IMG/VR virus record: IMGVR_UViG_3300021376_000077
Location: 1 to 54,827 of that record
Length of the DNA: 54,827 bases
Source of the DNA: a virus
Strand: one strand, 5' to 3'
The notes beneath the pieces were generated by a model, which was given only the letters and a program-made list of their open reading frames with translations, did not search any database and was not told the origin of the DNA. The position numbers and the translations under genes were made by a program. This document shows positions 23,760-33,223 of this stretch, piece by piece. Each line of letters begins with the position of its first letter. Position 1 is the first letter of the stretch.

Positions 23760-25241
23760 ATGGCGACTAAATTCGTAACAAACTTAGACCTCGTACAGAA
23801 TCAAATCCTCAATGGTCGGTTTGAGTCTGTCGCCAGTGACCCAGAATCTGGCAACTTTGAAGGTCGCCTAATATACAACAGCACCGAAAAGACAATAAAA
23901 GTCTACACCGGTTCTGCATGGAGAAAGATGCTCCATGGTGTCTCTATCGCTGGTGATTCTTCTTCTGCTCTAAGCGTTTCTGAGTCAAATGGCGCTATTA
24001 CCCTTACGCCAAATCTAGCAACCGGTTCAGATGACGGAGTTATGTCCGCAGAGGACAAGGCAAAGCTTGATGCCGCAACAGCCTCCGATTCGATAAGCAC
24101 CCTGGTCATTCGTGATGCCAACGGAAGATTTCAGGTTGCGACTCCTGTAAGCGGCCTCGACGCTGCAAACAAGTCTTATGTTGACTCTGCCCGCACTGGC
24201 CTAGACGTAAAAGCATCTGTCAAGGTTGCTACCACTGGTGCTATCACTCTTTCTACTGGCCTCGAAGCTGGCGATACAATTGACGGTTACACGCTTGTTG
24301 CAGGTGACCGTGTTCTTGTAAAAAACCAAGACACCCCATCCGAAAACGGTATTTATGTAGTCGCTGAGTCTGGAGCACCAAGCCGTTCCGACGACGCTGA
24401 TTCTTCTGCAGAAGTCACTCCAGGGCTATTCACCTTCGTCGAGCAAGGTACTATCAACGCTGACTCTGGATGGGTTCTGATTACAGATGCACCAATTACT
24501 CTCGGCACAACCGGTCTATCATTCTCGCTCTTTTCCGTTGCTGGCAACATTCTGGCGGGCGATGGCCTCCTAAAGACGGGAGACGTTCTTTCTGTTCGCG
24601 TTGATGATGATGCGGCAAGCCCAACTCTCGAGATTTCTAGCGACAGGTTGCGCATCGCATCAACTGCTGCAGGTAGCGGTCTAAGCGGTGGCGGCGGTAG
24701 CCCGCTTGCGGTTAATGTCGCTGCTGCTGGCGGTATAGAAATATCGTCAGACAACTTACAAATCAAGGTTGACGGCGCAGTTAATGGACTAGAGACAACA
24801 TCGAACGGCCTACATCTAAAGTCAAATATGGCTGGCACAGGCCTTACATTTACTGCCGGCGTTTTGTCTGTCGACGCAATCGACCTCGACTCGTCAAGCG
24901 GTGGGGGCGTAACAGGGCTACTGCCTATCGCTAACGGCGGTACAAATGCCTCGACAGAGTCGCAGGCTCGCACAAATCTTGCCGCTACTTCGCCAACTGG
25001 TGCAAATACCAATACGCCAGTACTTGCCCGCGTAGCCTCTAAGGTAATCGGAGATGGTGCAAGCACCTCATACGCAGTGACCCATAATTTCGGAACTAGA
25101 GCAGTTGTTGTTCAGGTGTTCGATTCTTCCTCGTATGATACCGTAATTGCGGACGTAGTTCGCACCACAACAGATTCAGTAACTGTGACGTTTTCTTCCG
25201 CTCCGGCATCAAACGCTTTTACGGTTGTTGTAACAGGCTAA
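23760..25241 (+). CDS. Tail fibre protein
   Basis: 493 aa. It starts with a shaft adaptor (NLDLVQNQILNGRFES) and contains the segments DANKSYVDSARTGLDV-like near residue 138, DTIDGYTLVAGDRVLVKNQ near 172 and GIYVVAESGAP near 196. These belong to a module found in many phage fibres (a self-contained beta domain with VLVKNQxTxxxNGIYVV). Later come GLLPIANGGTNASTESQAR and a terminal beta domain with a STSYAVTHNFGTRAVVVQVF strand pair, which also occurs twice in the next gene. A long shaft with receptor-facing domains is expected. Shine-Dalgarno-like GGCGAGG precedes the ATG. Confidence 0.8.
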   Translation: MATKFVTNLDLVQNQILNGRFESVASDPESGNFEGRLIYNSTEKTIKVYTGSAWRKMLHGVSIAGDSSSALSVSESNGAITLTPNLATGSDDGVMSAEDKAKLDAATASDSISTLVIRDANGRFQVATPVSGLDAANKSYVDSARTGLDVKASVKVATTGAITLSTGLEAGDTIDGYTLVAGDRVLVKNQDTPSENGIYVVAESGAPSRSDDADSSAEVTPGLFTFVEQGTINADSGWVLITDAPITLGTTGLSFSLFSVAGNILAGDGLLKTGDVLSVRVDDDAASPTLEISSDRLRIASTAAGSGLSGGGGSPLAVNVAAAGGIEISSDNLQIKVDGAVNGLETTSNGLHLKSNMAGTGLTFTAGVLSVDAIDLDSSSGGGVTGLLPIANGGTNASTESQARTNLAATSPTGANTNTPVLARVASKVIGDGASTSYAVTHNFGTRAVVVQVFDSSSYDTVIADVVRTTTDSVTVTFSSAPASNAFTVVVTG

Positions 25242-25251
25242 GGTTTACATA

Positions 25252-25267
25252 GCACCTCGAGGGGTGC
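25252..25267. promoter_or_regulatory. CTCGAG-centred inverted repeat between fibre genes
   Basis: GCACCTCGAGGGGTGC lies in the 55-base gap between two fibre genes, 30 bases before the next ATG. The outer five bases (GCACC/GGTGC) are complementary. Its reverse complement shares CACCCCTCGAGG with the element at 38069-38080. It could be a weak hairpin or an operator; no T-run follows. Confidence 0.35.
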
Positions 25268-25296
25268 CCAAATAGAAATCAGTTGAGGCTGGGTTC

Positions 25297-28200
25297 ATGA
25301 CAAGATTCGTAGGCACACCACTACGTGGAATTGAATTTTCATCTCCCAGTGACGAAGCGCTCTCTGCTCGTGTTGTAAGTGACGGCGTTGCACGGATTAG
25401 AATTGATGCCGGTGGCCGAATTACCTGGTCTAGTGGTTCTGCGACTGGCGACGTTAATCTGTATCGCGATAGCGCAAATACTCTTAAATCCGATGACAAT
25501 TTTGTCGCTGCTGGCGGAGTAACAACATTTACAACAAACGGTGTCCCAGCAGCTGCAAGTCCTGACGGCACTATTGCTGTTGACACAACTAATGATGTTT
25601 TCTATTACAGAAGCGGCAGTGAATGGCTGCAAGTGTCTTCTGGTGCGAGTGTTGTTATCTCTCCCACAGAACCCGCCGGTGCATCCTCTGGGGACCTGTG
25701 GTTTGACTCGGATACAGAAGTTCTCTACATTCTTAATGGGGCGACGTGGGTTAGCGTCAGTGGTTCGCTCACCCTTTCCGAACTGGACGACGTTTCAATC
25801 ACCGCACTCGAGGTTGGGCATGTTCTCAAGTATAACGGTACCAACTGGGTTAACGACCTAGAGGCAGGGTATAACAACGCTCACACTGAAATCATTGGTG
25901 ACGGCACAACGACACTGTTTGTGCTCACTCATAATTTTGGGACACGTGACATTTTTGTTCAATGCCGCAACAATGCTTCGCCATATGAAAACATTAACGT
26001 TCGCTGGGAAGCAACAACCGAAGACACGGTCACCCTTGACTTCTCTGTAGCGCCTTCAAGTAACGCAGTACGAGTCAATATCTATGCGAGTGTCGGTGTC
26101 GTTGGACCAAGCGCATACTCGCAAACAATTGGCGACGGAACCAATGTCGACTATGTCATTACGCACAACATGCAAACCCGCGATGTTGTCGTGTCGGCAC
26201 GGAATACTTCATCCCCGTACGAAGTCATTGACATCAACTGGGAGGCAACAAGTACCAACACAATTACTGCTAAGTTTCAGACACCTCCATCGAGTAACTC
26301 AATCCGTGTATCTGTTTACGCAGCCGCTGGTGTGGCTGGCGTAACAACTATCCAAGGTACAGCAAACGAAGTAGAAGTATCGAGTAGCACTGGTGGCGTA
26401 ACCGTTGGTCTCCCAACAAATGTCACGGTCTCTGGTTCAATGTCCTCATCGACACTATTTGTTGATTCGATTGAAGTCGATACAACTGGTGCGACGAACG
26501 GTCAGTTCCTTGGCTTTAACGGCACAAAGTTTTTACCAACAGCAATCCCGACAATCAATACTCTCGATGATGTTGGCGACGTAACCATTACGTCGGCTGC
26601 TTCGGGTCAATTCCTTAAATGGAATGGCACCGCATGGGTAAACGATGCTATTGACTTGGGAACTGACACAACAGGAAATTATGTAGGAGATGTAACTGGC
26701 GGTACTGGCGTCACCGTCACACACACCCCGGGTGAAGGCTCTAGCCCAACTATCGCAATTGGTCAGGCCGTTGGAACTGCAGATAATCCTACTTTTGCTG
26801 GAGCGACTCTCGGCAATATAAGAGTTGGCGTTACTGATGACTCTACAATTGACACAACTAGTGGTGGAATTAACATAGGTCGTGCTTCATTTGAAACTCC
26901 ACCTAATGGTGGAATTAACATATGGCCAGTACTTAGGGTTAACGCTGGTGCTGTCACTGGGGGACACGTTGGTATCTTTGGTGGCGAAGCGAACACCTCA
27001 GATGGGTCTGGCGCAGCACAGGGTGGCAGTGTAACTATTCTTGGGGGGTGGGGGGCTGACAGTTCGACATCAAATACAGGCGGTAGCGTTTTTATTGATG
27101 CCGGTCGAGGCTTTTCCGGGGGCATTCCGGGGTCAATAACCACTGACGGAAACATTTATATCGGCGATTACGACGCTGAAGCAGTGTATATTGGACGAAC
27201 TGGTAAAACGACTACTGTCAATGGAAACTTGACCGTTTCTGGTAACCTTACGGTCTCTGGAACAACTACTTCAATTAATACTGAAACACTGACAATTGAT
27301 GACAACATCATTGTTCTGAACAACAATGCGACCGGTGCACCTTCTCAAAATGCCGGAATTGAAGTTGAACGCGGTTCTTCAGCGAATGTTGACCTTCGTT
27401 GGAATGAATCAACAGATAAATGGCAATTCACCAACGACGGAACAACATATAAAGACCTTGGCTCGGGTGGGGTTACAGTCTCCGACACAGCACCGTCGTC
27501 ACCAGCGGCGGGGGATATGTGGTACGAATCAGATACTGGCTCTCTCTATGTTTATTACGACTCATTCTGGGTAGAAATCGGTCCAGGTGCTGTCTATGAC
27601 CAAATCATCGGGTCGATACAAGCCAAGGGTGATTTACTTGTTGGTACAGCATCACAAACGATTGGTCGCGTTGCGGTCGGTTCAAACGGTACACGCCTAA
27701 CAGCAGACAGTTCTACCTCGACTGGTGTCGCGTGGGTAGCTGACTCTACAAATACGGTAATTGACGCCAAGGGCGACCTTCTTGTTGGTAGCGCTGCGGA
27801 TACTCTAGTTCGTCTTGCTGCAGGTTCTAATGGGCAGTATTTAGTTTCCGATTCCAGTCAGGCTTCTGGTGTTGGTTGGGTTAGTCAGAATACTCGTAAT
27901 TTACTATATAACGGTGCGATGCAGGTATCGCAACGAGGAAACTCGGCTACTTTTATTAGCTCAGGGAGTAATTATTTAACAGCAGACAGATGGGCTGTTG
28001 GCGCAAGTTCTCTTGGTACATGGACTCAAGAAGTTGCTTCTGCTTCTGATGATTTCCCGACTGGTTCTGGTTTTCGCAAATCACTCAAAATGACTTGCAC
28101 GACTCAAGATGCGTTTCCCTCTAGTACAGACGTAATGCTAATTCAACAAAAACTTGAAGGTCAGGATTTGCAGTCCATTTGCAAAGGAACGTCGTCTGCG

Positions 28201-28872
28201 CAACAACTAACCGTTTCATTTTGGGTTAAGTCGGGCCTTACTGGGACATACATTTGTGAGTTGTATGACATTGACAACACTCGCCAAACGAGCAAGGCAT
28301 ACACGGTAAATGCCGCAAATACTTGGGAATTTAAAACACTGACGTTTGCTGCGGATACAACTGGTGCTTTTGATAACGACGCAAACGGGTCAATGACTAT
28401 GATGTTTTATCTTGGTACGGGTGCGAGTTGGCAAAGTGGCAGTTTGCAATCGTCATGGGCTTCTGCATCAACCGGAAATCGTGCAGTAGGACAGGTCAAC
28501 CTCGCTTCGGGGCAAAATGCTTCTGTCAACTATTGGCAGATTACTGGTGTTCAATTAAATGTTGGGCCAGTAGCAGCACCGTTTGAGCATAAGTCATTCG
28601 GAGAGGAACTAGCACTCTGCCAGCGATACTTTGAAGCACAAGGAACCCTAGCCGCATCTGGCGATTACCTGTTCGTCAATTCCCTCTATATCGCAAGCAC
28701 AACTTGGTTCCTCAATGTGCCTTTCAAGGTGACTAAGAGAGCCACACCCACTATCACAGTTTATACTTTTGGCACTTTTCTTGGCGTTGATAGAACTTTC
28801 AAAGATGGTTTCAATGCGTTTTGGTCAAGCAACGGCGTGATGTACGGATTCACCGCATCGGCAGAACTATGA
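25297..28872 (+). CDS. Long tail fibre protein with C-terminal carbohydrate-binding-like domain
   Basis: 1191 aa, the largest complete gene in the window. It contains, in order: an N-terminal adaptor, a FYYRSGSEWLQVSSG segment, two copies of the terminal beta domain seen in the previous fibre (TLFVLTHNFGTRDIFVQC and VDYVITHNMQTRDVVVSA), shaft repeats, the fibre motif NLTVSGNLTVSGTTTSINTE, and a C-terminal about 330 residues beginning RNLLYNGAMQVSQRG with TADRWAV and ending in the LCQRYFEAQ motif and ASAEL terminus. The LxNGxMxxxQRG...DRW...LCQRY domain recurs at 31760, 33339 and 35620 and is typical of phage receptor-binding fibres. The stop overlaps the next ATG (ATGA). Confidence 0.8.
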   Translation: MTRFVGTPLRGIEFSSPSDEALSARVVSDGVARIRIDAGGRITWSSGSATGDVNLYRDSANTLKSDDNFVAAGGVTTFTTNGVPAAASPDGTIAVDTTNDVFYYRSGSEWLQVSSGASVVISPTEPAGASSGDLWFDSDTEVLYILNGATWVSVSGSLTLSELDDVSITALEVGHVLKYNGTNWVNDLEAGYNNAHTEIIGDGTTTLFVLTHNFGTRDIFVQCRNNASPYENINVRWEATTEDTVTLDFSVAPSSNAVRVNIYASVGVVGPSAYSQTIGDGTNVDYVITHNMQTRDVVVSARNTSSPYEVIDINWEATSTNTITAKFQTPPSSNSIRVSVYAAAGVAGVTTIQGTANEVEVSSSTGGVTVGLPTNVTVSGSMSSSTLFVDSIEVDTTGATNGQFLGFNGTKFLPTAIPTINTLDDVGDVTITSAASGQFLKWNGTAWVNDAIDLGTDTTGNYVGDVTGGTGVTVTHTPGEGSSPTIAIGQAVGTADNPTFAGATLGNIRVGVTDDSTIDTTSGGINIGRASFETPPNGGINIWPVLRVNAGAVTGGHVGIFGGEANTSDGSGAAQGGSVTILGGWGADSSTSNTGGSVFIDAGRGFSGGIPGSITTDGNIYIGDYDAEAVYIGRTGKTTTVNGNLTVSGNLTVSGTTTSINTETLTIDDNIIVLNNNATGAPSQNAGIEVERGSSANVDLRWNESTDKWQFTNDGTTYKDLGSGGVTVSDTAPSSPAAGDMWYESDTGSLYVYYDSFWVEIGPGAVYDQIIGSIQAKGDLLVGTASQTIGRVAVGSNGTRLTADSSTSTGVAWVADSTNTVIDAKGDLLVGSAADTLVRLAAGSNGQYLVSDSSQASGVGWVSQNTRNLLYNGAMQVSQRGNSATFISSGSNYLTADRWAVGASSLGTWTQEVASASDDFPTGSGFRKSLKMTCTTQDAFPSSTDVMLIQQKLEGQDLQSICKGTSSAQQLTVSFWVKSGLTGTYICELYDIDNTRQTSKAYTVNAANTWEFKTLTFAADTTGAFDNDANGSMTMMFYLGTGASWQSGSLQSSWASASTGNRAVGQVNLASGQNASVNYWQITGVQLNVGPVAAPFEHKSFGEELALCQRYFEAQGTLAASGDYLFVNSLYIASTTWFLNVPFKVTKRATPTITVYTFGTFLGVDRTFKDGFNAFWSSNGVMYGFTASAEL

Positions 28873-29033
28873 CTTACCGAATCAAACAAAACGAAGCACA
28901 CATTGTTGTTTTTCGCACAACAGATGGTGCGTGGATACCTTGCGATGAGGCAAACATGGACTATCAGGCGTATCTGACATGGCTTGCTGAAGGCAACACA
29001 CCTGAACCGTGGGAGGCCCCCCATGCCGATTGA
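28869..29033 (+). CDS. Small fibre-linked protein with C-terminal GNTPEPWEAPxAD
   Basis: 54 aa from the ATG at 28869, overlapping the fibre stop as ATGA. It begins MTYRI, has a WIPCDEANMDYQAYLTWLAE segment and ends GNTPEPWEAPHAD. The YxxWLAxGNTPEPW motif is frequent at the ends of phage tail and fibre proteins. Copies occur after three other fibres (33223 truncated, 34445, 36672). It may be a fibre assembly factor or a chain-terminal subunit. Its last bases overlap the start of the next gene. Confidence 0.7.
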   Translation: MTYRIKQNEAHIVVFRTTDGAWIPCDEANMDYQAYLTWLAEGNTPEPWEAPHAD

Positions 29034-29187
29034 TTTTCCAAACTCACCAACTACTAATGATTTTTATACTGTTGGAAACCGCACATGGCGCTATGACGGC
29101 GAAAAATGGGTCATCTTGAACGAGGCTGCTAACCAACAAAACCAGCTGTATGACATGATGGTCATGATGAATATGGAGACCAACTAA
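29023..29187 (+). CDS. Short fibre N-terminal-type protein
   Basis: 54 aa from the ATG at 29023, which overlaps the last codons of the previous gene. It reads MPIDFPNSPTTNDFYTVGNR, then WRYDGEKWVILNEA, ending in a Met-rich helix. FPxxPTxxxxxxxxxxxWxYDGxKW is a widespread module near the N-terminus of phage fibres. Genes starting MPI at this same overlap follow the other GNTPEPWEAP genes too. Probably a shaft cap or adaptor. Confidence 0.65.
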   Translation: MPIDFPNSPTTNDFYTVGNRTWRYDGEKWVILNEAANQQNQLYDMMVMMNMETN

Positions 29188-30059
29188 TGGCTAACAAGCG
29201 CTTCGACCATGCACCAAAGTTTGTTGTCAAAGACGATTCTGTTGTTATTCAACAGGCGGCTGGTTCTAGCGCATCTTTGCTTGACGTTAAAGACCATACT
29301 GGCTCATCCTTAATGTCAATCACGTCTACTGGCGCGATGACTGGCGCAAATCTTACTAGCCCTGCGCTGACGGGTACGCCAACTGCGCCAACAGCGACAG
29401 CGGGAACTAATACAACCCAAATTGCAACTACAGCGTTCGTGCGTACTGAGTTGTCCAATCTTGTTGATGCTGCTCCGTCTGCTCTCGATACCCTGAATGA
29501 ACTTGCCGCTGCGCTTGGTGACGACGCAAATTTTTCTTCCACAATAACAACTGCTCTTGGACTAAAAGCACCGCTAGCGAGTCCTACATTTACTGGCACT
29601 GTTGTTTTACCAAGCAATACATCTATCGGCGCAGTTTCAAGCACGGAATTGCAGTATCTTGATGGGGCAACAAGTTCAATACAAACGCAACTGAACTCTA
29701 AGGCTAATACAGCAAGCCCAACTTTGAGCGGAACAACAACGGTTAGCACGTTAAATATTACTTCTTCTTATCAGTTGAATGGTAATACTCTGGTTAATCT
29801 TAGATTTGCAGAGGTTAGTCAAGTACTGACCGCTAGTGCTGCTGATTATCTTATTAATCTTCCACCTGGGGTTGATATGTTTAATTTTGTTAGCATAACC
29901 CCAATTAGCAATTTTGATAATAATATTGTTTGGCTTTTCGGCTGGGCTTTAGGTCACTGGGGTGGTATCCACGAGCCTTATCAAATCCGTATAAGAGCGC
30001 AGTTGGGTAACGGAGTCCATCTGGGCGCCGCAGTTTTTAGGGTGTATTACCGTGGATAA
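29187..30059 (+). CDS. Tail fibre protein
   Basis: 290 aa. N-terminal MANKRFDHAPKFVVKDDSV, then a shaft region with the TPTAPTATAGTNTTQIATTAFV repeat, the conserved VDAAPSALDTLNELAAALGDD helix near residue 95, KAPLASPTFTGTV, and QYLDGATSSIQTQLNSK. A C-terminal about 80-residue beta domain follows, ending FRVYYRG. Its first two thirds parallel the 417-aa gene at 30155, so the two share shaft modules but have different tips. TAATG overlap with the previous gene. Confidence 0.8.
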   Translation: MANKRFDHAPKFVVKDDSVVIQQAAGSSASLLDVKDHTGSSLMSITSTGAMTGANLTSPALTGTPTAPTATAGTNTTQIATTAFVRTELSNLVDAAPSALDTLNELAAALGDDANFSSTITTALGLKAPLASPTFTGTVVLPSNTSIGAVSSTELQYLDGATSSIQTQLNSKANTASPTLSGTTTVSTLNITSSYQLNGNTLVNLRFAEVSQVLTASAADYLINLPPGVDMFNFVSITPISNFDNNIVWLFGWALGHWGGIHEPYQIRIRAQLGNGVHLGAAVFRVYYRG

Positions 30060-30061
30060 TT

Positions 30062-30154
30062 ATGATTTCGGTTTGCACCAGCACCTACAACAACAACTGC
30101 GACCAATTATGTGTTATTGTCTCGAGTCACCGTGGTGGGGGAGTAGGAAAGTAG
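30062..30154 (+). CDS. Tiny ORF of the ISVCTSTYNN repeat, copy 1
   Basis: 30 codons: starts MISVCTSTYNN, includes DQLCVIVSS, and stops TAG directly before the next ATG (TAGATG). It begins 2 bases after the previous fibre stop. A 24-codon relative lies at 37991-38065 with the same framing relative to a fibre stop. The DNA carrying both is a 62-bp repeat, so the coding reading may be incidental to a regulatory element. Confidence 0.35.
   Translation: MISVCTSTYNNNCDQLCVIVSSHRGGGVGK
30065..30126 (+). repeat. 62-bp dispersed repeat, copy 1
   Basis: Identical at 57 of 62 positions to 37997-38058. Both copies start ATTTCGGTTTGCAC and end GTCTCGAG and lie immediately after a fibre gene and before a new gene block. 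They contain GACCAATTATGTG followed by TATTGT, with TGn before TATTGT, which fits a weak extended -10 promoter. No -35 at the expected spacing. Confidence 0.8.
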
Positions 30155-31408
30155 ATGGCGCGTCAAAGGTTTGACACTGCACCCGAATTCAGGGTGGCTG
30201 ACGACTCTGTTGTAATTCAACAGGTCGCTGGCTCGTCTGCGCCCCTACTTGAACTAAAAGACCACTCTGGTTCAACTTTAATCACCGTTCATTCGACAGG
30301 ACAAATGACCGCAACGGTTGCTCCATCGTTTGTTTCTGCTTCACTGACAGGAACACCGACCGCACCAACAGCGGCTGCTGGAACGAACACGACGCAGGTG
30401 GCGACTACCGAATTCGTGCGAACTGAGTTGTCTAATCTTGTCGACGCCGCTCCATCTGCTCTCGACACTCTGAATGAACTTGCCGCAGCTCTTGGTGATG
30501 ACGCAAACTTTGCGACAACAGTAACAAATGCGTTAGCAGACAAAGCACCTTTGAATTCGCCTGCTCTCACAGGCACGCCTACTGCCCCCAACCCAATCAC
30601 TGGTGATAACAGTGCGCAAATCGCCACTACCGCGTTTGCTAACGCTCTAGTCGAAGCATTTCTGCCTGCTGGAATGATTTCCCCATACGCTGGCTCTTCT
30701 GCACCAAGCGGGTGGCTGCTTTGTGCAGGTCAAACAGTTAGCAGGACTACATATTCGCGGCTTTTCTCCGCGCTTGGCACAACGTACAATATAGGAGAGG
30801 AAGCGGGTACTGATTTCCGTCTTCCAGACTTACGTGGGCGTACAATCGCGGGTGTTGACAACATGGGCGGCTCGGCAGCATCGCGGCTGTCGTCTGCAAC
30901 AATTTCAAGTGGTGCTGATGCGCTTGGGCGCGTTGGTGGCGCAGAAACGCACGTTTTGACAGAAGCCCAATTGGCTAGTCACACGCACGTTCAGAATTCT
31001 CATAATCACACTCAAAACGAGCACACGCACGCGAACGCTTTGACTGGAAGCACGGTTTTTGCGTCCAGTAACCACACCCATCCTAGTCACGGCTCACTCC
31101 ATGCAGCAGTTGGTGCGACCAACAGCGATGCTGGCAGAATTGCTTACATTGCAGGAGGTGTGTATGCCAACCCTTCTACATACTCAATTGTGGGTGGTGG
31201 TTTGGTAGTTGGCCAGAACTTTAACCACAATACCCCTGTTTATGGAGACACTGGAGGAAACTCCGCAAACCTATCCGTAGGTCTTAGTAATGCAGGTCAA
31301 ACTGCGACAAACCAAGCACAAACTGCAACCAACCAAAACACAGGCAGCAACTCTGCCCACAACAACGTGCAACCAACAATGGTTCTCAACTATATCATCA
31401 AGGCATAA
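30155..31408 (+). CDS. Tail fibre with phage tail collar domain
   Basis: 417 aa. The first about 170 residues parallel the 290-aa fibre (RFDTAPEFRVADDSV, TPTAPTAAAGTNTTQVATTEFV, VDAAPSALDTLNELAAALGDD). Residues about 170-235 form a tail collar domain: LPAGMISPYAGSSAPSGWLL, CAGQTVSRTTYSRLFSALG, TDFRLPDLRGRTIAGVDNMGG. The C-terminal part is His/Asn-rich (SHTHVQNSHNHTQNEHTHAN) and ends VQPTMVLNYIIKA, the classic end of this fibre type. HxH motifs in such fibres can coordinate metal. It follows the first copy of the 62-bp repeat. Confidence 0.85.
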   Translation: MARQRFDTAPEFRVADDSVVIQQVAGSSAPLLELKDHSGSTLITVHSTGQMTATVAPSFVSASLTGTPTAPTAAAGTNTTQVATTEFVRTELSNLVDAAPSALDTLNELAAALGDDANFATTVTNALADKAPLNSPALTGTPTAPNPITGDNSAQIATTAFANALVEAFLPAGMISPYAGSSAPSGWLLCAGQTVSRTTYSRLFSALGTTYNIGEEAGTDFRLPDLRGRTIAGVDNMGGSAASRLSSATISSGADALGRVGGAETHVLTEAQLASHTHVQNSHNHTQNEHTHANALTGSTVFASSNHTHPSHGSLHAAVGATNSDAGRIAYIAGGVYANPSTYSIVGGGLVVGQNFNHNTPVYGDTGGNSANLSVGLSNAGQTATNQAQTATNQNTGSNSAHNNVQPTMVLNYIIKA

Positions 31409-31409
31409 C

Positions 31410-31745
31410 ATGTTTACACAAGAAGAACTGCATGAACTTAGCATGATGGCGCAAGCAATTTGGGATTTGCGCCCCAACGCGACATGGGAATTGCCGCGCC
31501 CTGATTTTGATTCACTTGTTTGGAAAGATGAAGTTCAAACTAAACCAGATTGGGCAGATGTTGAAGCGCGCATGGTCATCCTTAAAGAGGAATACGATGC
31601 GCGCGCATGGGTTCGAGAGCGCCTCGCGGCATACCCTTCTATTGCCGACCAACTAGACCTCATTTACCATGGCGGTATTGATGCATGGCGTGAGACAATT
31701 AAAGAAATCAAGACTCGTATCCCGAAGCCTGAAGAGTCGATTTAG
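31410..31745 (+). CDS. Fibre-linked protein with YPSIADQLD motif
   Basis: 111 aa from the ATG at 31410, one base after the collar fibre stop. The N-terminal half is acidic and Trp-rich; the C-terminal half reads RLAAYPSIADQLDLIYHGGI then a short helix and a Lys/Pro end (KTRIPKPEESI). YPxIxDQLDxLYH...W...I..VK..[YI]PKP is a recurrent ending of phage tail-associated proteins. Probably a fibre assembly or accessory protein. Confidence 0.65.
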   Translation: MFTQEELHELSMMAQAIWDLRPNATWELPRPDFDSLVWKDEVQTKPDWADVEARMVILKEEYDARAWVRERLAAYPSIADQLDLIYHGGIDAWRETIKEIKTRIPKPEESI

Positions 31746-31759
31746 GTGATGAGGTAGTT

Positions 31760-33223
31760 ATGCCGTTTCAACATAAACGCTTAGTTGGGCCGCTTGCACT
31801 GACAACAAGTTCAACGCTTGTGTATACAGTGCCTGCGAGCAAGACATCAATCGTGAAGCAGGTTGTAGTCGCGAATACGACTGGTAGTTCTGCCACGTTT
31901 ACTTTGCGCATTGGGGCTAGTACTGCGTTGTTTAATGCGGTTACTGTTGCCGCTAACGATTCCCTTCTGATTAATTTGTCGCAAGTTTTGGAGACTACTG
32001 AGACTCTTTATGCTTCTGCTTCGGCAAACACAACTTTGAATCTGACAATTTCTGGTGTCGAGAATGATGGTCCGCTAGAACCGACAGAGACATACATTGC
32101 GGACAATGCAATAACAACCCCTAAATTATCAAATGCTTCTGTCACAACAGATAAGTTAGCAGCAGATGCTGTTACAACAGCCAAAATTGCTAATAATGCT
32201 ATTACACAAGCAAAACTTAGCACAGATGTTCCGTTAAGTGGAATGAGGAATGTGCTGATAAACGGCGGGTTTGATGTTTGGCAACGCACCACTAGCAGCG
32301 AGTATTCGGCATCCCTATCAACCGCCGAATGGAAAGCCCCAGACCGTTGGTGGACAGCCCAATTAGCAACAGCAAGCACTTTGATTGTCGAGCGTAAACC
32401 TGCCGATACAACAAACTTCAACTACGGTTGCCGTGTCCAACGAAAATCTCTCCAGACAGGAACTGGCACAATTTATTTCGGGCAAACGCTAGAAAGCGTT
32501 ACGTCAAAAGCGTGTGCCGGAAAGCAAGTTACGTTGTCTTTCTATGTAAAAAAGGGGGCCAATGCCCCTTCAACATTTGATGCCGTTGTCTACGGCGGGA
32601 AAGGGACAGACCAAACATCTGGTGCATTATTCTCAACGGGCTTTACGAGCGGGGCAAATTTGCTGTCGCAGACTGTTACGCCGACCACAACTATGACGAG
32701 GTACATCTACACGTTTGCTGTGGACAGCACCTATACCCAGTTGGCTCTTTGGTTTAAGTGGACACCTTCTGGTACAGCGGGTGCAGATGAGTGGTTCCAG
32801 TTTGAGGGTGTCCAATTGGAGCAAGGCACTCAGCCGACCCCGTTTGAGCAACGCCCTATCGGTGTTGAACTAGCACTCTGCCAGCGGTATTATCAAATGA
32901 TTGTGTCTGGAAATAGCAAATCAATTGCACATGCTTATATGGCATCTACAACTGCATGGGAATCTATAATTAACCTACCTGTCCCCATGCGCTCGGCGGC
33001 GACTATTGATTTAGCAACAACGGTTGGTGGAGCTCAATATTTTGGCGTATACGTAAACAATTTTGAACATAGCATTAACGCTATTCCTAACTCGGATTTT
33101 GCTTCGGCAGATAGATTTAGGGTGTATGGAGTAATAGTTGGCTCAACCAGTACAGCTGGTGCATCGGGAATGTTTTATACCAGAAACGCCGCTGCACGCT
33201 TAGCGGTTTCAGCGGAGTTGTGA
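31760..33223 (+). CDS. Tail fibre: beta-sandwich head, shaft linker, carbohydrate-binding-like tip
   Basis: 487 aa. Residues 1-112 are the small beta-sandwich module (MPFQHKRLVGPLALTTSS, VKQVVVANTTGSS). A coiled linker of TTxKLxxxxVTTxK repeats follows, then AITQAKLSTDVPLSGMRN near 150-168, which is nearly identical at DNA level in the next fibre. The tip, from about 169, has NVLINGGFDVWQRTT, WKAPDRWW, EGVQLEQGTQPTPFEQRP and LCQRYYQM, ending AVSAEL. It is likely a receptor-binding fibre. The stop overlaps the ATG of a truncated accessory gene (TGATG). Confidence 0.8.
   Translation: MPFQHKRLVGPLALTTSSTLVYTVPASKTSIVKQVVVANTTGSSATFTLRIGASTALFNAVTVAANDSLLINLSQVLETTETLYASASANTTLNLTISGVENDGPLEPTETYIADNAITTPKLSNASVTTDKLAADAVTTAKIANNAITQAKLSTDVPLSGMRNVLINGGFDVWQRTTSSEYSASLSTAEWKAPDRWWTAQLATASTLIVERKPADTTNFNYGCRVQRKSLQTGTGTIYFGQTLESVTSKACAGKQVTLSFYVKKGANAPSTFDAVVYGGKGTDQTSGALFSTGFTSGANLLSQTVTPTTTMTRYIYTFAVDSTYTQLALWFKWTPSGTAGADEWFQFEGVQLEQGTQPTPFEQRPIGVELALCQRYYQMIVSGNSKSIAHAYMASTTAWESIINLPVPMRSAATIDLATTVGGAQYFGVYVNNFEHSINAIPNSDFASADRFRVYGVIVGSTSTAGASGMFYTRNAAARLAVSAEL

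Noticed and set aside
24353-25066. Long minus-strand open frame (237 codons) opposite the 493-aa fibre gene.
   Set aside because: It is antisense to a well-supported fibre gene, rich in Pro/Ala/Ser/Arg as expected for a shadow frame of GC-biased codons, with no ribosome site.
29249-29749. Minus-strand frame of 166 codons.
   Set aside because: Shadow of the 290-aa fibre gene; the same type of shadow appears at 30289-30627 opposite the related fibre.
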